Shown piece after piece: positions 31,542-41,785 of a stretch of 64,000 bases of DNA. The notes below the pieces were generated by a model. That model saw only the letters and a program-made list of their open reading frames with translations. It made no database searches and was not told the origin of the DNA. Source of the stretch: Paraspadella gotoi (lineage: Eukaryota > Chaetognatha); NCBI GenBank assembly GCA_051294375.1, contig CM119263.1, forward strand, positions 12,813,723 to 12,877,722, read 5' to 3'. The position numbers and the translations under genes are program-made. Every line of letters starts with the position of its first letter. Within the stretch, counting starts at the first letter, position 1.

Positions 31542-34500
31542 TCCCCCCCAGACGAGGAGACGGAAGGAGACGAGGAAAGTAAGTGANNNNNNNNNNAACG
31601 GTTGGGCTCAGTTTCTTCCTTTTGTTGTACAAGTAAATGTTTGAGGACTGAGGCGTAATCAGGGCGTGTCCCCGCATTGGCGTCGCGTTGGGGCGGAGGC
31701 ATCTCCGGATTTGCACGAGGCATCTGAGATGCTGGAGCGACGATGGAGGCGTTCTCCCTTTCACCAGACGTGGGCGTAGTCGGAAATGCATCGGCGTCAT
31801 TTTTGGCGACGCCATTGACGCCATTTGGCTCGTTCTCCTCGTTACTTGTGCAAACTCGTTCCAATCGAGTTCTTGAGCGGGTTTGAATTGATGATGGCGG
31901 GATTGACCGGGCGCGGCGACCGGGTCGACGACGTGGTGGCGCTGGGGGTGGCGGTGCTTCCTCTTCCGCCATGGCGCCATCTTCCGGAGCGTCGGCCCAC
32001 ACGTTCGCTGGTTTAATGCGCGCGATGGCAATTGTCTGGACGCCTCTCCCTGGTAATTCAACTTGGAAATTCAGATTATCTCGACTGACGACCTTGAAGG
32101 GNNNNNNNNNNGGTGCCGTGAGGGGTGGACTGACGCCGCCTCTCCTGATAAAGACGTGGGATGTGGTCGCNNNNNNNNNNGGGAGATGAACCCGAGGTGT
32201 TCGGTGGTTGCTCGTTGGGACTGGTTGAAGTCGTTCAACCTCAAGACGCAGTTCGTCACGCAGGCGGCGCTGCGCTGCTTCTTCGTCCGCGGCGTCATGC
32301 GCTGGGCCGAGGACGGCGCCGGGAATTGCCAGACCATCACCATAGACGAGCTGGGCTGGGGATGCGCCTATGTCTGGCTTGACCGTCGTGCGGATTGCTA
32401 ATAGCGCCGCAGGAAGGCGCCAAAACCAATTTGTTGGGTCGCCGATACCAAGGGCAATCAGCGATTCTTTTAGACGACGGTGAAATCTCTCAACGAGACC
32501 GTTTGACTCCGGATGATATGCAGTTGTCTGGTGGAGCTTACAGTTCCATGTTTGTGCCAACTGCTTCCAGATGGTGGAGGAAAATTGTGTACCGCGGTCT
32601 GTCGTCAGGTCGGACGGAATTCCAAAGGATGCTACCCAGCCATGAGTGAAGGAGTCAGCAACCGTTGCGGCAGTGATGTCCTTCATGGGGATTGCCATTG
32701 GCCATCGAGATAAACGGTCCACTGCGGTGAGGAGATAGGAGAAACCGTTGGAATGAGGCATCATGACTATGTCCACGTGGACGTGTTGGAAACGACGAGG
32801 AGGGACTGTAAACTCTCCAATCTCCGGGACTGTGTGGCGTGAGACCTTTGCCCTTTGACAAGCAATGCAATCTCTAGCCCAACGCGTGACGTCGGCACGC
32901 ATTGTGGGCCAAACAAATTTCTCTGCGATGGCTTCCCTTGTTCGGGCCACCCCCGGGTGGCCAAGGCCGTGAATCGCGTCAAAGATTTTGCGTCGCCAGG
33001 CTTCCGGAACAAATGGGCGTGCAGGGCCGTTGGAAACGTCGACGATCATTTCCTGGTCACCGAGCTTTATTCGGCGAAAACGAAGGCCAGTGCGCGCATC
33101 TTCCATGAGTTGACGGAACTCTCGATCGAGGGGCTGTTGGCGGGCGAGATCCTGGAGGTCGATGTTGAAGTGGGAGATTGCGGCGGCTACTCTGGTTAAG
33201 TCCTCGGTCTTGTTTGAGTCCAGCGGTTTGTTTATCGAGGCGACTACAGCTGGGAGTGGGGCATTAGGTCGAGATAATGCATCGGCCACAACATTGGCCT
33301 TGCCCTCAACGTGTCTGATGTCCGTTGTAAATTCCGCTATCACGGACAACTGGAATGTGTGGCGTGCTGTCTGGGGTTCACTCTTTTTGTGAAGTGCATG
33401 GATCAAACTCATATGATCCGTATAAAGGGTAAAGCTTCTCCCTTCCAGCCAATGGCGGAAATGGCGTACTGCTCGAAAGGCTCCATATAACTCGCGGTCA
33501 AATGGGGGCCACTTCCTTTGACTATCGGACAGTTTGGCAGAGAAGAAGGCCAATGGTTCCCAACCCTTCTCGCCGCGTTGCTCCAACACTGCACCAACTG
33601 CGTAATCCGACGCGTCTGTTGTGAGCGAAAGTTGGGCACCAGTTCGAGGGTGTCGAAGGAGTACAGCATTGGCCAGGGCCTCTTTGACGGCCTCAAACCC
33701 TTGTTGACAAGCGGGTGACCAGTTGAGACGCTTGGGTTTACCTTGAAGGCTGTCGTACAGCGGTGTTGCATGGTGGGCTACCCTGGGAATGAATCGCCGA
33801 TAGTAATTGATCATTCCCAGGAAGCGCTGCAGCTCCTTGATTGTGGTTGGCGGGGTAGTTTGGCGCAATGCCTCGACCCTCTGGGGGAGTGGTCGCACGC
33901 CGTCAGAGTCGACAAAATATCCGAGGAACTCTAGAGAGCTTTGACCCAGGATACATTTCTTCCGGTTTACTACCAGGCCATTGTCCTCGAGGGCACCGAA
34001 AACTGCTTCAAGGTCCTCGAGATGCTGTTCCTCGGTTTCGCTTGCCACGAGAATGTCGTCAAGGTAAACGTAAACACGTGGCAACTCCCCCAGGATTTCG
34101 TCCATCAATCTCTGAAAATCCTGGCCGGCGTTTTTAAGGCCGAAGGGAGTGCGCAGGAAAACGTAGAGGCCGAAGGGTGTGATGACAGCAGTTTTGGGCA
34201 CATCCTCTTCGGCCACCGGGATCTGGTGATATCCTTTAAGCAAGTCTATCTTGGAGAATATCTTCTTCCCGGCTAGCTGGGCATTGAAGTCGGCCAGCAG
34301 CTTTACTGGGTATCGATCGGGGATTGTTTGAGCATTCAGACGCCGATAGTCCCCGCAGACGCGCCAGCCACCATCTGCCTTCGAGACACAGTGGAGTGGA
34401 GATGACCAGGGGCTCTTGGCGCGGACGGCCACTCCAAGGGCAACCATGCGGTCGAGCTCCGCTTTGGCGATGGCCAATTTCTCGGGGGAAAGGCGGCGTG

Positions 34501-35137
34501 CTCGGGCTTGGCAAGGTCTTCCTTGGGTAGGGATGAAATGCTTCACTCCATGTTTTGGTTCCTTGATTTCAAAAGTGGGCGTGGAGAGTGCGGGGAAACG
34601 ATCAAGGAGTTTGTAGTATTGGTTTTCAGATTGACCAGCAAAGTTGACGTGAGATGGAGGTTCCCCAAGCGATTTGGCACACGCAATTGTGGAATAGTCC
34701 TTTAAGTCTAATAAAATTCCATCGCGGTGGTTTGGCGCCAAAAAATACTCAGCTAAAAAATCGGCGCCCAGTATATTCTGAGTGACGTCAGCCACCAAGA
34801 TGTCAAAAGGAAAAACGCGTGGTCCTAATGTGATTCGCTTATGCACTGTTCCATAGCAAGCAATTGCGCTGCCATTGGCCGCCTGTAGTTGGGGGCCGCT
34901 TGGACCTGCTTCACGCTGGGCCGGCGTTGGAGGAGTGAGAGACAAAAGGGCGCCGCCATCCACAAGCCAAGGGCGACCATCGCTCGCGTCTACAACGTGC
35001 AGGAGGTAGGATTGGTTTGGCGAATTTCCGCTTCGGCGTGGAACGGCGTTCACCGTCGCCGTCCCGCCGTGGCGTTTCCCGCCGCATGGTCCTGCTTGGC
35101 GCGTTTTTCGCCGGCGCGGGAACAGCCTCTCTCGCAT
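31463..35137 (-). CDS. pol: Gypsy pol polyprotein (protease, RT, RNase H, integrase)
   Basis: An open frame of 1224 codons, including two 10-N runs that keep frame and a third near its end. Protease: Trp-Leu-Val-Asp-Gly-Gly at residues 57-62, where Asp-Thr/Ser-Gly is expected. RT: Asp298 in FSKIDL and Tyr358-Leu-Asp-Asp. RNase H: Asp508, Glu549, Asp574. Integrase: zinc finger His723, His727, Cys757, Cys760; DDE triad Asp789, Asp847, Glu883 with 35-residue D-E spacing. The C terminus carries a Gypsy-type PFKVV module and a Pro/Arg-rich tail. Pol lies in the -1 frame relative to gag, so the first in-frame ATG is probably not the real start; expression by frameshifting is expected. Confidence 0.95.
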   Translation of the reverse strand: MRERLFPRRRKTRQAGPCGGKRHGGTATVNAVPRRSGNSPNQSYLLHVVDASDGRPWLVDGGALLSLTPPTPAQREAGPSGPQLQAANGSAIACYGTVHKRITLGPRVFPFDILVADVTQNILGADFLAEYFLAPNHRDGILLDLKDYSTIACAKSLGEPPSHVNFAGQSENQYYKLLDRFPALSTPTFEIKEPKHGVKHFIPTQGRPCQARARRLSPEKLAIAKAELDRMVALGVAVRAKSPWSSPLHCVSKADGGWRVCGDYRRLNAQTIPDRYPVKLLADFNAQLAGKKIFSKIDLLKGYHQIPVAEEDVPKTAVITPFGLYVFLRTPFGLKNAGQDFQRLMDEILGELPRVYVYLDDILVASETEEQHLEDLEAVFGALEDNGLVVNRKKCILGQSSLEFLGYFVDSDGVRPLPQRVEALRQTTPPTTIKELQRFLGMINYYRRFIPRVAHHATPLYDSLQGKPKRLNWSPACQQGFEAVKEALANAVLLRHPRTGAQLSLTTDASDYAVGAVLEQRGEKGWEPLAFFSAKLSDSQRKWPPFDRELYGAFRAVRHFRHWLEGRSFTLYTDHMSLIHALHKKSEPQTARHTFQLSVIAEFTTDIRHVEGKANVVADALSRPNAPLPAVVASINKPLDSNKTEDLTRVAAAISHFNIDLQDLARQQPLDREFRQLMEDARTGLRFRRIKLGDQEMIVDVSNGPARPFVPEAWRRKIFDAIHGLGHPGVARTREAIAEKFVWPTMRADVTRWARDCIACQRAKVSRHTVPEIGEFTVPPRRFQHVHVDIVMMPHSNGFSYLLTAVDRLSRWPMAIPMKDITAATVADSFTHGWVASFGIPSDLTTDRGTQFSSTIWKQLAQTWNCKLHQTTAYHPESNGLVERFHRRLKESLIALGIGDPTNWFWRLPAALLAIRTTVKPDIGASPAQLVYGDGLAIPGAVLGPAHDAADEEAAQRRLRDELRLEVERLQPVPTSNHRTPRVHLXXXXATTSHVFIRRGGVSPPLTAXXXXPFKVVSRDNLNFQVELPGRGVQTIAIARIKPANVWADAPEDGAMAEEEAPPPPAPPRRRPGRRARSIPPSSIQTRSRTRLERVCTSNEENEPNGVNGVAKNDADAFPTTPTSGERENASIVAPASQMPRANPEMPPPQRDANAGTRPDYASVLKHLLVQQKEETEPNRXXXXHLLSSSPSVSSSGGDVGCDPGTLVTSNASATSATLADIKS
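31542..31549 (-). other. Polypurine tract
   Basis: GGGGGGGA lies directly before the 3' LTR on the coding strand, the expected position for plus-strand priming. Confidence 0.75.
35043..35080 (-). promoter_or_regulatory. -1 ribosomal frameshift signal in the gag-pol overlap
   Basis: The slippery heptamer G_GGA_AAC is in the gag reading frame at 35080-35074. Eleven bases on, a hairpin with stem ACGGCG/CGCCGT (35062-35057 with 35048-35043) and an 8-nt loop follows. Gag stops at 35050. Slippage back one base enters the pol frame. GGGAAAC is an established -1 slippery sequence; its use here is inferred. Confidence 0.7.
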
Positions 35138-36198
35138 CGGTAGGCGGCGTCGCCGTATTTCTGATGGAATTTGCAGAGGCGCCTTGAACCGGAAGATGGG
35201 TTGGCGCTCGGAGCAGGGCGGCGCGGCATTGTGGCGTCAAAATTGTTTTGAGGGCGAGAATTGAAGTGGCGCCGGTTTTCTCGGCGTCCGTTTATGGCGT
35301 TGACAGTTCCACCTAATTCAGCATCACTGTCGTCGTCGCTATCTGTATCCACTCTCACGGCGTTGACCAGCGATGCCGTTGGAGCGTGGAGGGTTTTTCC
35401 ATCGGAGTCGAAATGGCGGTCCGCCAGCTCGGCAAACTGGGAGGAAGTGAGGCCTTCCGCTCTGTCGACAAGGTTGGCGCGGACTTCGGGAGGGAGACCG
35501 CGCATCACTAATTCTTTTCTTATGTCATCGATCGAGACAGTCATGGAACGGTCGACCAATCTGGCCAGATGTTGGGAAGGCTTCATGCCATCGCGTCCGA
35601 CGCGGCCATCGAGGAGGGTCGCTGCTTGGCGACGCGCTGATAAGCCGTACTCAGCGCGGAGGTAAGTGAGGAAGGCTGTCNNNNNNNNNNCCGTCGCTTC
35701 CCCATATAGATAGGCGTTTATTTTGGGATTGACGTCGACTGCAATTTTTGATTCAATGAATGCAAATTTGTCCTTTGCCGTTGTGACCTTGGCGCGGATG
35801 TAGGCGGATTCAACACGTCGAATCCAGATTTCTATGTTCTCCTTGTCGAAAGGTGGGAGCTCAGGCTTTTTTGGACGGTCGCTGCGCGAGAGCGCCTCCT
35901 GGGCGGCCTTGGTTGCCGCCATCGCGGCGTCGAGGGCGGCGCGGAGGGCGTCGACTTCACCTTGGGTCGGAGGGGCCTCAGCCATTGTCGTCCCGGCGTC
36001 CTCCGAAGGCTCGGTCACCAAGGGAGGAAAAGGAAAAACTGTGGAGGTCCTTGGGCGTGGAGACGTTTGACGGGAGCCTGGGCGAGGTGCTTCAACCTCT
36101 TCACACTGGCGTGGCGAAGGGGAGCGGCCGCGACCGAAAGAGCTGTGCGGAGGTTCAATGAGGAGCTTCGCCGATTTCTGACTGCGAGTCTCAGGCAT
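35050..36198 (-). CDS. gag: Gypsy Gag
   Basis: 382 codons from ATG. The N-terminal third is Pro/Ser/Arg-rich. A Gypsy-type capsid segment begins with Leu-Pro-Pro-Phe and Ile-Trp near residues 114-126. A zinc-binding motif follows at Cys342-x2-His345-x9-Cys355-x3-Cys359, with a basic tail. A 10-N run lies near residue 170. The frame overlaps pol by 88 bases. Confidence 0.9.
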   Translation of the reverse strand: MPETRSQKSAKLLIEPPHSSFGRGRSPSPRQCEEVEAPRPGSRQTSPRPRTSTVFPFPPLVTEPSEDAGTTMAEAPPTQGEVDALRAALDAAMAATKAAQEALSRSDRPKKPELPPFDKENIEIWIRRVESAYIRAKVTTAKDKFAFIESKIAVDVNPKINAYLYGEATXXXXTAFLTYLRAEYGLSARRQAATLLDGRVGRDGMKPSQHLARLVDRSMTVSIDDIRKELVMRGLPPEVRANLVDRAEGLTSSQFAELADRHFDSDGKTLHAPTASLVNAVRVDTDSDDDSDAELGGTVNAINGRRENRRHFNSRPQNNFDATMPRRPAPSANPSSGSRRLCKFHQKYGDAAYRCERGCSRAGEKRAKQDHAAGNATAGRRR

Positions 36199-36283
36199 GG
36201 AAAACTTTGGTGGGCGTTGAGCAGGGCTGTAGGGGATCAGAAGGTTGGAGAGCGCCTTCGGTAGGGCTTTGAGGCGCTAAATT

Positions 36284-36301
36284 CGTCGTCGAGGATCACC
36301 A
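36284..36301 (-). other. Primer-binding-site candidate
   Basis: One base inside the 5' LTR the coding strand reads TGGTGATCCTCGACGACG. It begins with TGG, complementary to the CCA end of tRNAs. The tRNA type cannot be assigned from sequence alone. Confidence 0.55.
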
Positions 36302-36302
36302 A

Positions 36303-36791
36303 TGTGGCGACCAACTGGATCCGCGTAATTCGAAGATGCGGGATCGGCGTCGAGGTCGCCAACTTCTTCTTGAAGGCCGTCTTGATGTCGAGAGCGTTGA
36401 GGGATGCTTCTTTTAAGCTTCGTAAAAACAGTCTTGAACAAAGTCTTATTTTGTTTGGCGTTAAAAGGAGAACCTTACAATTAACATAATGTAAAGCAAG
36501 AATTAAATTAAGTATAATAACGATAAAAATTGATGGCTGAAGTTTAAAGTAAGAGAGAGAAAAATAGTGAATGATTTTCACACAACAAGATAATACAAAG
36601 CAGATATTGCTGCTGAACTAGTAGAGGTAGTTAAACGTTGATAAGGTTCTTTTGTTTGATATATATTTTATTATATATGAGACGAGTTAAAATATAAGAG
36701 TTCTTTGTTCATGATTTAATATCAGCCAAAGTGGCGCTTGTGGCTGATGCGTTACCCTCGGTGACGAGGGTCCGGCGATCGGCATCCCACA
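36303..36791 (-). repeat. Gypsy 5' LTR
   Basis: 489 bp, near-identical to 31060-31541. The flank after it begins AGCTC, while the flank outside the other LTR ends TGACC. Confidence 0.95.
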
Positions 36792-37386
36792 AGCTCAAAA
36801 CTAGAAAAATACGTGGACGATTTCTCAATAAAATTTCAAAACTAATAAAAAATAATCGATTGTCACTTGTTTTTTGTTTTATTCTCCATGTATTTTTCGT
36901 TTCGTATTTATTTTTTTCAGTAACTTTTATGGCAATGCGACAAATTTTTTTCCTTATTTTTTCGAAAAAAAATTCGTTGTTTGTAGCCGAAACACAAGTA
37001 AACAAAGCCAAAACAACGGCCACATAACATTACTCAGATATATTCAAAAATTAATGAAATAATGAAATAGAGAAAGGGTGTTTTAAACCAAATGATATCC
37101 AAATTTTTACAACGTACCACAATATATATGTTTAAATTCATAGTGAGGTAACCTTTTTCTAACAAACAAAAATAATAGAACATTAGAAGAAAAGAAGAAA
37201 GAAAGAGAGAAATGATTAAATAAAAAACCGAACCGTTTTTGAAGATTTTCATCTTCGAAATATATTCCTAGATTTTTCACATCTGAGGTTTTCAATGTTT
37301 TTTTGATGGAGGTAATCTTGGGAAAAAAAAACTTTTTCTTAGTATTTAAGCCTTTAATCTCTTTTTATCTTTTTAATGCTTTTCAG
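36792..37386. other. AT-rich flank of the retrotransposon
   Basis: A frame entering from the LTR stays open to 37027 with a hydrophobic segment, but part of it is LTR sequence. It is not called as a gene. Confidence 0.4.
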
Positions 37387-37473
37387 ATTAAAGCGCCGCC
37401 CACGATTCCTAAGTTCCGGATAAAAGCGAGAAGGAAAATATTTGAGCTTTTATGTCAAGACTCAAGGACTTGA
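37387..37473 (+). CDS. Possible terminal exon with adjacent polyA signal
   Basis: Acceptor TTTTTAATGCTTTTCAG is followed by 28 codons of a basic, Pro/Ile-rich segment and TGA. AATAAA lies two bases after the stop (37475-37480). The product is not recognised. The short distance from stop to polyA signal is unusual. Confidence 0.3.
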   Translation: MKAPPTIPKFRIKARRKIFELLCQDSRT

Positions 37474-37703
37474 GAATAAACGTACCAAAGAGCAGAGTAG
37501 CTTGGAGAAAAATATGAGAACGGCTGAATGTGAAACATTTATTTCAAGCCTTTAAATTTAAAAAAAAAAGCAGAAAAAAAAATTGATGCTTTCCTTTTCT
37601 ATTCATCAGATATAACGTGGATACGATCTGATATAACCTGGTTATCGCTGTCAAAATGGTAAGAAAATTTACGTCAATACTTTGATATCTTACTCTTTTA
37701 TAG

Positions 37704-37951
37704 AAAGGCAAAGGGGTAATGCCAAATTTGTCCTTCGAAAACTGAAACACATAATTGTTGAAGCATATGTCATGTTGCCGCACTTTTTCACCATTTCAAT
37801 TAATTACATCAGTAACAATGACAACCTTACGGCCAGGAAGAAATGCGCGAGCATATTGACAAATGTCAGGCGTCATTATGAGAACAAGATGACGCATAAA
37901 AACTGGGAATTGATGTTAATCAAGACTCAGAATCGGAACGCATCCAGATAA
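37704..37951 (+). CDS. Possible terminal exon
   Basis: Acceptor TACTCTTTTATAG, then about 81 codons to TAA. The peptide is non-repetitive and basic (Lys-Lys-Cys-Ala-Ser-Ile-Leu and His-Lys-Asn-Trp-Glu-Leu are typical stretches). A shorter minus-strand ORF overlaps. Not recognised. Confidence 0.35.
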
Positions 37952-38085
37952 ATCCCGATTCCGAAGCAAAAAGGAGGGAAAATGACTTGCTCATCATTTT
38001 TAAGCGAAAAGACATTTATTAGAGCAGGCCACTCGCTCTCAATGTCAAGTACCCCTGCTTTGAAGACAAGGAAAAACACAATTTT

Positions 38086-38341
38086 CTAAACAATTTGTAT
38101 TTTACTCAAATGAAATGTGTTACAAAATAAATTGAATAATAAAAAATAAATCAATGAATTAAAAAAAAATAGACATACTACACAGAACTTGATGGCGGCT
38201 TTAGGCACCATTTTCGGGCCTTCAAAAGCTACTTCACTAAAGACATAACTATTGCTTAACTGAACCAACAACAAATTTTTATATCTTAATGGGGTAAAAA
38301 CGACCTGGAACGAATGAACACTCTTCATGGTATCTTTAAAG
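38086..38341 (-). CDS. Possible exon after a CT tract
   Basis: A minus-strand CT microsatellite (38356-38395) and the acceptor AACTGTGAG precede 38341. A frame of about 84 codons follows, with an ATG at 38328. The first ~55 residues are non-repetitive (Ser-Phe-Gln-Val-Val-Phe, Phe-Glu-Gly-Pro-Lys). The rest is Phe/Leu-rich and may be intron read-through. Not recognised. Confidence 0.3.
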
Positions 38342-38354
38342 CTCACAGTTAATG

Positions 38355-38395
<41 letters not shown>

Positions 38396-38424
38396 AAAAA
38401 TGTAATAAAACATGTTAATGCTAC

Positions 38425-39300
38425 TTGAGCCAAAACGCGTCGACGTCGTCAGAGGGAAAAATAAACAAAAGAAGAAGACGAAAACGCGACGACGCGTCGA
38501 TGACCGAGTTTGACAAATTAGGGTGTAAAGCGTTACAGCGCGTGCGAGGGACAGAGACATTCGCAAAGAGCGAGTTACAGTGGAAGTGGAAATGCGGCAA
38601 TTGGGAAATAGCAGTTGGGAAGTGTCGATTGGCCATTGACAATTACGGATGGGAACTCGAGCGTTGAAAGAAGAGGGAAATGTTATCTCGATCGCCGGAA
38701 AAGGAAAGAAAGAATTCAGAAAAATATTTCTACAAAGCGAAGAATTTTGATCAGAAGAAAAAAAATCACAAATAATTTCAAAGACGGGGGAAAAAAAATA
38801 AGCCGGAGTTTGACTTGAAGATTACGAGAAAAGCAAAGAGATTTAAAGAACGGAAAAAATGGCGTCGATGACGGAGTTAAAGAACTCAGGATTGGTGATC
38901 GAAAAAATGGAAACACCACTCAGAGGGTCGTCAGCGAACAAGAGGGAACGAAAACGAGAGAGAGAGAAAGAAAAAAAAACGTAAAGAAAAATACGCCAAG
39001 AGAGGGGCTTTCAGAAAACCCTTTCCAATTTTATATAAACAGTTTAAAAAAAAATAATTTCGAGAAGTGAGTGAATGAAAAAGTGGGACGAGCCGCCCGA
39101 AGATTACGAGAAACGCCATGGGATTTGTAACGTATTTTTTAAAGATTATTGGAACGAAAAATTGGCTGGAAGAGGAGAGAAAACGAAAACAGTTTTTCTT
39201 GAAAATTTCGTTGAAGCAAAGAAAAATCGAGAGCGGTTTTTCAATCAAAAATATATTTTTGCTCCTGAAAAGGAATATTTATAATAATATTAAAAATTAG
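38425..39300. other. Purine-rich region with overlapping short ORFs
   Basis: An 80-codon plus frame at 38425-38667 with several Trp and Cys is open, as is a minus frame over the same bases. Neither has good splice or start signals. The rest is A/G-rich. Confidence 0.25.
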
Positions 39301-41160
39301 TATGAAAATGGAAGTATTAACTTGTCATATAGATTTTTTAAGGGTTGCTGATTAGGAGTAACACTTTCCTTCAGGATCGATAACCCTCCGCTTAAATCTT
39401 AAAAGTTAAAAGGTGGGGACTGAAAGGGAGAGAAAAATGGAGCGGGTTAGTTAAAATCACAAGTTTCATCGTGAATAGGCATTCTCTATATACTCGTGAT
39501 GTACAGTTAAATATAGAAAAAAATTGCATAAAGCTACACTACAACCAGGCGATTTTTTTACGAAGAAGAAGACAGACGAAAATAGAGACGAATTCGTGAC
39601 AACCGATGAAGACGTGAAGAGGTCTGAGGCGTGAAAAACGACGGCCGTAGGGAGTGATCGTGAAAAGTTGGAGCGAGTGAAAGAGTTCGACTCTCGCGAT
39701 GGAAGAAAAAAGTCCGAATATTTGGAGGCGAAAAAATACTTCGTCTCCGCCGCAGGACCTGCCTCGCGTTAAAAAGAAAACGACCCAAAAATTTACATTT
39801 CAAAAACCTAAATTTTTTAAAATATAAATCTCGCCATAATCTAAAAAAAAAAAACTAAAGAGAAATGACGGAAAAAATGAAACATTGACGAAGGCCGATT
39901 AAAAAAAGATTGGGTGCCGCGGAATTTTTCGACTGGGTCTAGCAGCTCCGCAGTCCGCAGGCAGGACTAATCCCACCTGGATGTGCGGGGGAGAGTTTTA
40001 ATAGCGGAGTCAGGGCAGAACCTGGGATTAAACTTTGGATGTCCCCCCGTTCTGAACCGCGGGAAAATGGAGGCCCGGGCAAAAGGAGGAGGATTCCATC
40101 CTTCGGGATAAGGGCGGAAGTTTGAACTCGCAACAAAATTGGGATTAAGTCGCAGAATTTCGTCGCGAGTTGGCCGAGGCTGTGGGAGAAAAGAGTCGGT
40201 AGGAGATGAGAGGGGAGAGAGAGAGAGAGAGAGCGGCCGATGGGATGATAGAACTTGAAGAAGGGCGAAGTTTAAGTCACCCAATGGGGGGGGAGGCGAT
40301 AAACTCTGGGATGGGAGAAGAAGAGAAAATGGACAAGAATTAGTGTGGCCATTAAAGATTATTTTTTTTAGGAAAAGTTTAAAAATACAGAGAGGTCTTC
40401 CAAAAGGAATGAGAATGAATACATTTGAGCAAAGAGAAGAATGGTTATGTTTTCAATTTAATTTCATAACTTTATTTTTTTTTTTAACCAAATGACGTCG
40501 ATGACCAAAAAAAGAGAAAGGTTTCGGCCCGAGAATTTACTCAGAAAGGGAGGAAGGGGAAGAAAGTGATTTGGAGCAAAAGCGGAAAAAGGTTTAAAAC
40601 ATAATATTTGAAGGGAGAAAAGCAAGGGAGCCAAACGTTAAATGAAAAAAAAATACATCTCTACAATTGCAACGAAAATTAATCCGAACCAAAAAAAAGA
40701 AGGAGAAATTCATAAAGTTTCAGTATAAAAAAAAATTGATCAGTTAAAAGTAATAAATAACAGATTCTTAAAACGAAATAAACTTTTACTTTAACCGAAA
40801 CTAATTCAAACAAAACAGAAAAAGAATAAAATTAACTTTTGTGAAAAAAAAAGCAATTGATACGAAAAGTGGAAAACCTCTCAGCGCGAGTTTAAACGTT
40901 TTTGTTCTGGGATTTTTACTGGAGCCGTTGGCTTTAAAATACAAAAAGGGGAAAGAAGGAAGGGGAGGGGGAGACTAGAGAGTGAGGCGGAGGAAAGAAG
41001 AGAAAATAAAGGGAATGACGGAATACTGAGGGGGCGACTTGGAAGGCGGAAATAGGGAAAGAAGGATTACGAAGCGGACAAAGGATCAAGGGTAAGAGGG
41101 TAGGGCCAAATAAGGGCTGAGAAAGGTAAGAGAGTTTTAAGGGAAGTTTAGACCCGCCGT
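39300..41160. other. Purine-rich region, no supported gene
   Basis: A G+C-richer patch at 39920-40200 has several open frames and could be a 5' exon or CpG-rich regulatory DNA. A short GA run lies at 40215-40233. No gene is called. Confidence 0.4.
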
Positions 41161-41204
41161 GTGAATAAGCCGTTTTTCGTGTTTTCCCATCTTTTATTCG
41201 CCGT

Positions 41205-41580
41205 GTTTCTCTCTCTCTCTCTTTCTCTTTCTCTCTCTCTCTCTCTCTCTGTCTCTCGTCATCCTTCATACTCTCTCGTCCTCTCTCTCTCTCTCCTCTC
41301 GAATCATCATCTCACCTCCCTGCTCTCTCGCTCGTGTCTCTCCCCCTCTCGCTCTCTGCTTCTCTCTGTCTCACTTCCTCTCGTCTCTTTTCAGCACCGA
41401 ATTTTCCTTTTAAAACTCGTAATTTTTATCGATGCCTTTCAACTTCAAGACGCTTTGACGCTTTCAAGGATCCAGGCCGTCGTCCACGTCAGCGCTATGG
41501 TCGTCAACGTCGTCGTCGATATCGTCGTCGCTATCGTCGTCCATATCGTCGTCGCTATCGTCGTCCATATCGTCTCTGAT
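41205..41580. repeat. CT microsatellites and a TCG-rich minisatellite
   Basis: CT blocks at 41209-41375 are followed at 41500-41575 by repeats of the ATCGTCGTCGCTATCGTCGT type. Open frames here are repeat artefacts. Confidence 0.8.
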
Positions 41581-41785
41581 CACGTCCCTCAATGATTGTT
41601 CCACTTTTTTCGATATTTTGTTGTTGTTGCTGTATATGTATTGATATAGACGTTTAATTATTCCTGCTTTTGTAATGGTTATCGGAAAATAACTCTTTGT
41701 TTGTGTTTAATCAGGAATAAAACTTTTTTTGGACAACGACCACAATCAAGACGACGACAACAAATACGACGACGGCAGCGCTTTT

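Larger units (their letters stand above)
31060..36791 (-). mobile_element. Ty3/Gypsy LTR retrotransposon, near-complete
   Basis: LTRs of 482 and 489 bp (TG...CA) enclose gag and pol on the minus strand in the order protease, RT, RNase H, integrase, which is the Gypsy order. LTRs differ by about three clear substitutions plus small indels, so the insertion is young. There is no envelope gene. Four 10-N runs (31587, 32102, 32171, 35681) occur only within this element. The flanks show no target duplication. Confidence 0.95.

Noticed and set aside
31441-34616. Numerous plus- and minus-strand ORFs overlapping the Gypsy element
   Set aside because: Shadow frames of gag and pol; the G+C-rich retrotransposon leaves several frames open.
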